Below, piece by piece: positions 61,144-64,000 of a stretch of DNA of 64,000 nt. Numbering within the stretch: the stretch's first letter is position 1; every line of letters starts with the position of its first letter. This stretch comes from UBA4416 sp036676295 (lineage in GTDB: Bacteria > Bacteroidota > Bacteroidia > B-17B0 > Aurantibacillaceae). The stretch covers positions 62,001 through 126,000 of the forward strand of contig JAKFDE010000016.1 of NCBI GenBank assembly GCA_036676295.1. The letters are read 5' to 3'. The notes beneath the pieces were generated by a model. That model had not been told where the DNA came from. It saw only the letters and a list, made by a program, of their open reading frames with translations, and made no database searches. Position numbers and translations under genes: made by a program.

Positions 61144-61144
61144 A

Positions 61145-61903
61145 TTAATAAGCAGTCCAACCACCATCAACGGTTACCACTGCCCCATTTACAAAACTCG
61201 AATCAGCTGAAGCTAAAAACAAAGCTGTTTTGGCTATTTCATCGGCTTCGCCCATTCGAGGCATATTTGCTCCTCCCGAAACACAACGTTCATATCCAAA
61301 TGGATTTGGCTTCATATCTTTACCAATATTGGTATTTACACCGCCAGGCGCAATGGCATTACAACGAATTCCTTTTTGTGCGTACATAAATCCGATATTT
61401 TTAGTTAAACCTACTAAAGCATGTTTAGATGCTGAGTATGCTGCACCGGCCCTTGTTCCATATAAACCTCCAATAGAAGCGATATTGATGATCACACCGC
61501 TGCCTTGTTTCAACATAATAGTAACCGCCAAACGACATGCATAAAAAGGACCATTTACATTAACACTCATCACTTTATTCCAAAGATCATTTGTTACCTG
61601 ATCTACAGGAACAAAATCATCCATTACACCTGCATTGTTTACTAATACATCAATTGATTTGAAATTTGAAACAGCTGTATCGATCATGTTTTTAATATCC
61701 GTTTCATTTGACACATTACAAATAACCCCAATAGCTTTTCCACCATTTTTAGTGATCAAATTAACAACTACATCAATTTCATTTTGTTTCAAATCTGCAA
61801 CAATCACATTAGCACCTTCATTGGCAAACAATTCGGCAATAGCTTTTCCCATACCTGATGCGGCACCTGTAACAATAGCTGTTTTATTATCTAACGTTTT
61901 CAT
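61145..61903 (-). CDS. Short-chain dehydrogenase/reductase
   Basis: A 252-residue SDR with TGAASGMGKAI (cofactor glycines), NNAGV, an active-site serine in NIASIGGLYGTRAGAAYSASKHAL and catalytic YxxxK. The DL after strand 2 (IVADLKQNE) suggests NAD preference. The C-terminal MPRMGEADEIAKTALFLAS...VNGAVVTVDGGWTAY is typical of the FabG-like branch, and substrate is unknown. It is convergent with nrdJ, 1 nt apart, and 12 nt downstream of ppsA on the same strand. Confidence 0.88.
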   Translation of the reverse strand: MKTLDNKTAIVTGAASGMGKAIAELFANEGANVIVADLKQNEIDVVVNLITKNGGKAIGVICNVSNETDIKNMIDTAVSNFKSIDVLVNNAGVMDDFVPVDQVTNDLWNKVMSVNVNGPFYACRLAVTIMLKQGSGVIINIASIGGLYGTRAGAAYSASKHALVGLTKNIGFMYAQKGIRCNAIAPGGVNTNIGKDMKPNPFGYERCVSGGANMPRMGEADEIAKTALFLASADSSFVNGAVVTVDGGWTAY

Positions 61904-61915
61904 AATATTTATTTT

Positions 61916-64000
61916 TTATATTAATTCTGCTTTATTGATATTTTCTATGCCTTTCAATAAGGCATCCGGATTAAAAGAAATACTATCAATACCATGACTT
62001 ACTAAAAATTCTGCAAACTCAGGATAATCACTTGGTGCTTGTCCACACAAACCAATTTTCACACCTGAAAGTTTAGCCGAATTGATCACATTAGAAATCA
62101 TATATTTTACAGCTTTATTATTTTCATCAAATAAATCGCTGATGATATTTGAATCCCTGTCAATTCCTAATGTTAATTGAGTAAGATCATTGGAGCCGAT
62201 AGAGAACCCATCAAACACCTCTGCAAATTCTTTAGCCAAAATAACATTACTTGGAATCTCTGCCATGACATAAACCTCCAGGCCATTGATTCCACGTTTC
62301 AAACCATAGCTTTCCATTAACGCAATAACTTTTTTTCCTTCTTCAACAGTACGGCAAAATGGGATCATCAACTTCACATTCGTAAATCCCATCTCATCAC
62401 GAACTACTTTCATGGCTTCGCATTCTAATTTAAACCCTTCTTTATAGCGCTCATTATAATACCTTGACGCACCCCTGAATCCGATCATCGGATTCTCTTC
62501 CTTAGTTTCAAATTGCATTCCACCTAATAAATTCGCATATTCATTTGTTTTAAAATCACTCATACGCACAATCACATCCTTTGGATAAAAAGCCGCCGCA
62601 ATGGTTCCAATAGCCTGCGAAAGTTTATCTATAAAATATTCTTTTTTATCACTGTATTGATAAGTCAATTCCTCAATTTCATTTTTCGCTTTTTGATCTG
62701 TGAGTTCATCAAATTTCACCAATGCCATAGGGTGTATTTTGATCGCTGTATTGATCACAAATTCCAAACGCATCAACCCTACTCCATTGTTAGGGTAAAA
62801 TGAAAGTTTATAGGCTTTGTCGGGATCTGCAAGAATAAGCATGGCTTGCGTTTGCGGCATAGTAATATTTCTAAAATCAAGATCTTTTACTTCCCAATCT
62901 AGTTTACCTGAATACACAAAACCATATTTTCCTTGTGATGTATCTATGGTAATAACATCGCCATCTTTAATTTTATCGGTTGCATTATTTGCGCCAACAA
63001 TAGCGATTGCACCAACTTCCCGAGCAACAATAGCTGCATGACTGGTACGTCCGCCTTTATTGGTAATAATAGCAGCAGCTTTTTTTAAAACAGGATCCCA
63101 ATCAGGATTAGTAATATCTGTCACAAGCACTTCTCCCTGCATCAATTTATCAGAGTCGGCCGGTGAATGAATGATACGGGCAATACCACTGGTAATACCA
63201 TTTCCTACAGCACTTCCTGAAACCAAGATTGTTCCTTTTTGTTTCAATTGAAATTCTTTTAATATCAACGGGTTTTTAGACGCATGAACAGTCTCCGGCC
63301 TTGCTTGAACTATAAAGAGTTCATCGGTGATCCCATCCTTGGCCCATTCAATATCCATGGGTAATTTATAATGTTGTTCAATAAGTATGGCCCATTTTGC
63401 GATAGTTTCAATTTCCTGATCGTTCAGTGTCCATTTTTTTTGTTTATCAATCGGAGTATCTGTATTCATTGTACCGCCCTCCCCTTCTTTATAAACTAAG
63501 GTTTTTGCTTTTGATCCAATTTTTTTTGAAATGATAGATTTTGTAGATTTCCCCACGAATGGTTTATATAAATGAAATTCGTCCGGTGTAACTGCTCCTT
63601 GCACAATGTTTTCTCCAAGTCCCCAACAGCCTGTAATTACAATCGCATCTTTAAAGCCGGAATCAGGCTCAATAGTAAAACATACACCTGAGCTTCCTTT
63701 ATCCGAGCGAACCATTAACTGCACACCGGCTGACAATGCAACTTTGTTATGATCAAAACCATTATCAATTCTATATTTAATAGCTCTGGCATTGTATAAA
63801 GAAACAAAACAATGATGAACTGCTTTTACAACGGCTTCAGCACCCTTAATATTGAGATAGGATTCATGTTGTCCGGCAAAACTGGCTGTAGGGAGATCTT
63901 CGGCTGTAGCACTACTTCTAACGGCTACATCAATTTCACGGTCAAATTTTTGACACAGTGTTTTATAATTGGATGTGATCTCTTTTATAAATGCTTCTGA
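61916..64000 (-). CDS. ppsA: Phosphoenolpyruvate synthase, partial
   Basis: The frame is open to the window edge, so the N-terminal part is missing (about 694 residues visible). The start of the visible part contains AVRSSATAEDLPTASFAGQHESYL, the nucleotide-binding domain; the phosphohistidine site GGRTSHAAIVARE lies in the middle; the PEP-binding C-terminal domain ends with IGSNDLTQLTLGIDRDS and the catalytic cysteine in IGLCGQAPSDYPEFAEFL. It converts pyruvate and ATP to PEP, AMP and phosphate. The same operon continues into the SDR gene. Confidence 0.95.
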   Translation of the reverse strand, partial: SEAFIKEITSNYKTLCQKFDREIDVAVRSSATAEDLPTASFAGQHESYLNIKGAEAVVKAVHHCFVSLYNARAIKYRIDNGFDHNKVALSAGVQLMVRSDKGSSGVCFTIEPDSGFKDAIVITGCWGLGENIVQGAVTPDEFHLYKPFVGKSTKSIISKKIGSKAKTLVYKEGEGGTMNTDTPIDKQKKWTLNDQEIETIAKWAILIEQHYKLPMDIEWAKDGITDELFIVQARPETVHASKNPLILKEFQLKQKGTILVSGSAVGNGITSGIARIIHSPADSDKLMQGEVLVTDITNPDWDPVLKKAAAIITNKGGRTSHAAIVAREVGAIAIVGANNATDKIKDGDVITIDTSQGKYGFVYSGKLDWEVKDLDFRNITMPQTQAMLILADPDKAYKLSFYPNNGVGLMRLEFVINTAIKIHPMALVKFDELTDQKAKNEIEELTYQYSDKKEYFIDKLSQAIGTIAAAFYPKDVIVRMSDFKTNEYANLLGGMQFETKEENPMIGFRGASRYYNERYKEGFKLECEAMKVVRDEMGFTNVKLMIPFCRTVEEGKKVIALMESYGLKRGINGLEVYVMAEIPSNVILAKEFAEVFDGFSIGSNDLTQLTLGIDRDSNIISDLFDENNKAVKYMISNVINSAKLSGVKIGLCGQAPSDYPEFAEFLVSHGIDSISFNPDALLKGIENINKAELI

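Overview
The window is about 64 kb of AT-rich chromosome from a member of the Bacteroidota. Four things point there: type IX secretion (T9SS) sorting domains on three secreted proteins, the rpsU-xerC-hpf order, fused LpxC/FabZ and fused CcoNO, and many promoters of the TTG...TAnnTTTG type. No phage, transposase or CRISPR array was seen. Most genes are core or metabolic.

Layout. 1-7 kb: a hypothetical, a gamma-carbonic-anhydrase-like protein, rpsU, xerC-like, hpf, a CrtI-like oxidoreductase, a GT2 glycosyltransferase and a GWxTD protein. 7-9.6 kb: tRNA-Ser with a decayed second copy, a beta-carbonic anhydrase and a soluble sensor histidine kinase. 9.7-16 kb: an Fe-S protein and a polyhydroxyalkanoate (PHA) locus (phaB, phaJ, phaE, a membrane protein, phaC). 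16-19.6 kb: small enzymes, an RluB-type pseudouridine synthase with a long repeat tail, and TrmH. 19.6-24 kb: lipid A genes lpxD, lpxC/fabZ, lpxA, then trpS. 24-28.4 kb: a T9SS cargo protein, a GT2/sugar-transferase fusion, tRNA-Arg and a Crp-type regulator. 28.5-36.7 kb: a serine-palmitoyltransferase-like enzyme, pckA, gcvH, an overlapping run of orphan methyltransferase-like genes, a SulP transporter and a DUF983 gene broken by an in-frame TGA. 36.7-48.1 kb (minus strand): cbb3 oxidase genes ccoI, S, NO, Q, P, G, H, a SafE-like protein, a PLP decarboxylase and hemN. 48.2-57.6 kb: persulfide dioxygenase-rhodanese, thioredoxin, pdxH, desaturase, QueD-like, FAD oxidoreductase, truncated haemoglobin and a copper group (HYC_CC_PP protein, multicopper oxidase, HMA lipoprotein). 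57.7-64 kb: an ArsR-type regulator, an ATP-cone/nuclease fusion, a small membrane protein, B12-dependent ribonucleotide reductase, an SDR and the 3' part of ppsA.

How it fits together. The second half reads as a low-oxygen programme: high-affinity oxidase, anaerobic haem synthesis, O2-independent ribonucleotide reductase, truncated haemoglobin and sulfide handling. Four dyad sites support this: TGTGACTTAAGTCACA between the Crp-type gene and the SPT-like gene, TGACATAAATCA between ccoI and the persulfide dioxygenase, ATGATATATATCAT before ccoS, and TGACATAAGTCA before arsR. Three of these promoters place the dyad centre 62-64 bp, and one 41 bp, upstream of the start predicted from a TAnnTTTG-like element. 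The Crp-type protein has no cysteine and carries RETLVR in its recognition helix, which fits TGTGA half sites. The link between this protein and all four sites is inference.

The most unusual items are the ATP-cone/PD-(D/E)xK protein two genes before a ribonucleotide reductase that lacks an ATP-cone; the 23-bp-arm inverted repeat covering the arsR promoter; the chain of overlapping orphan methyltransferase-like genes after gcvH; and the GT2/degenerate sugar-transferase fusion.
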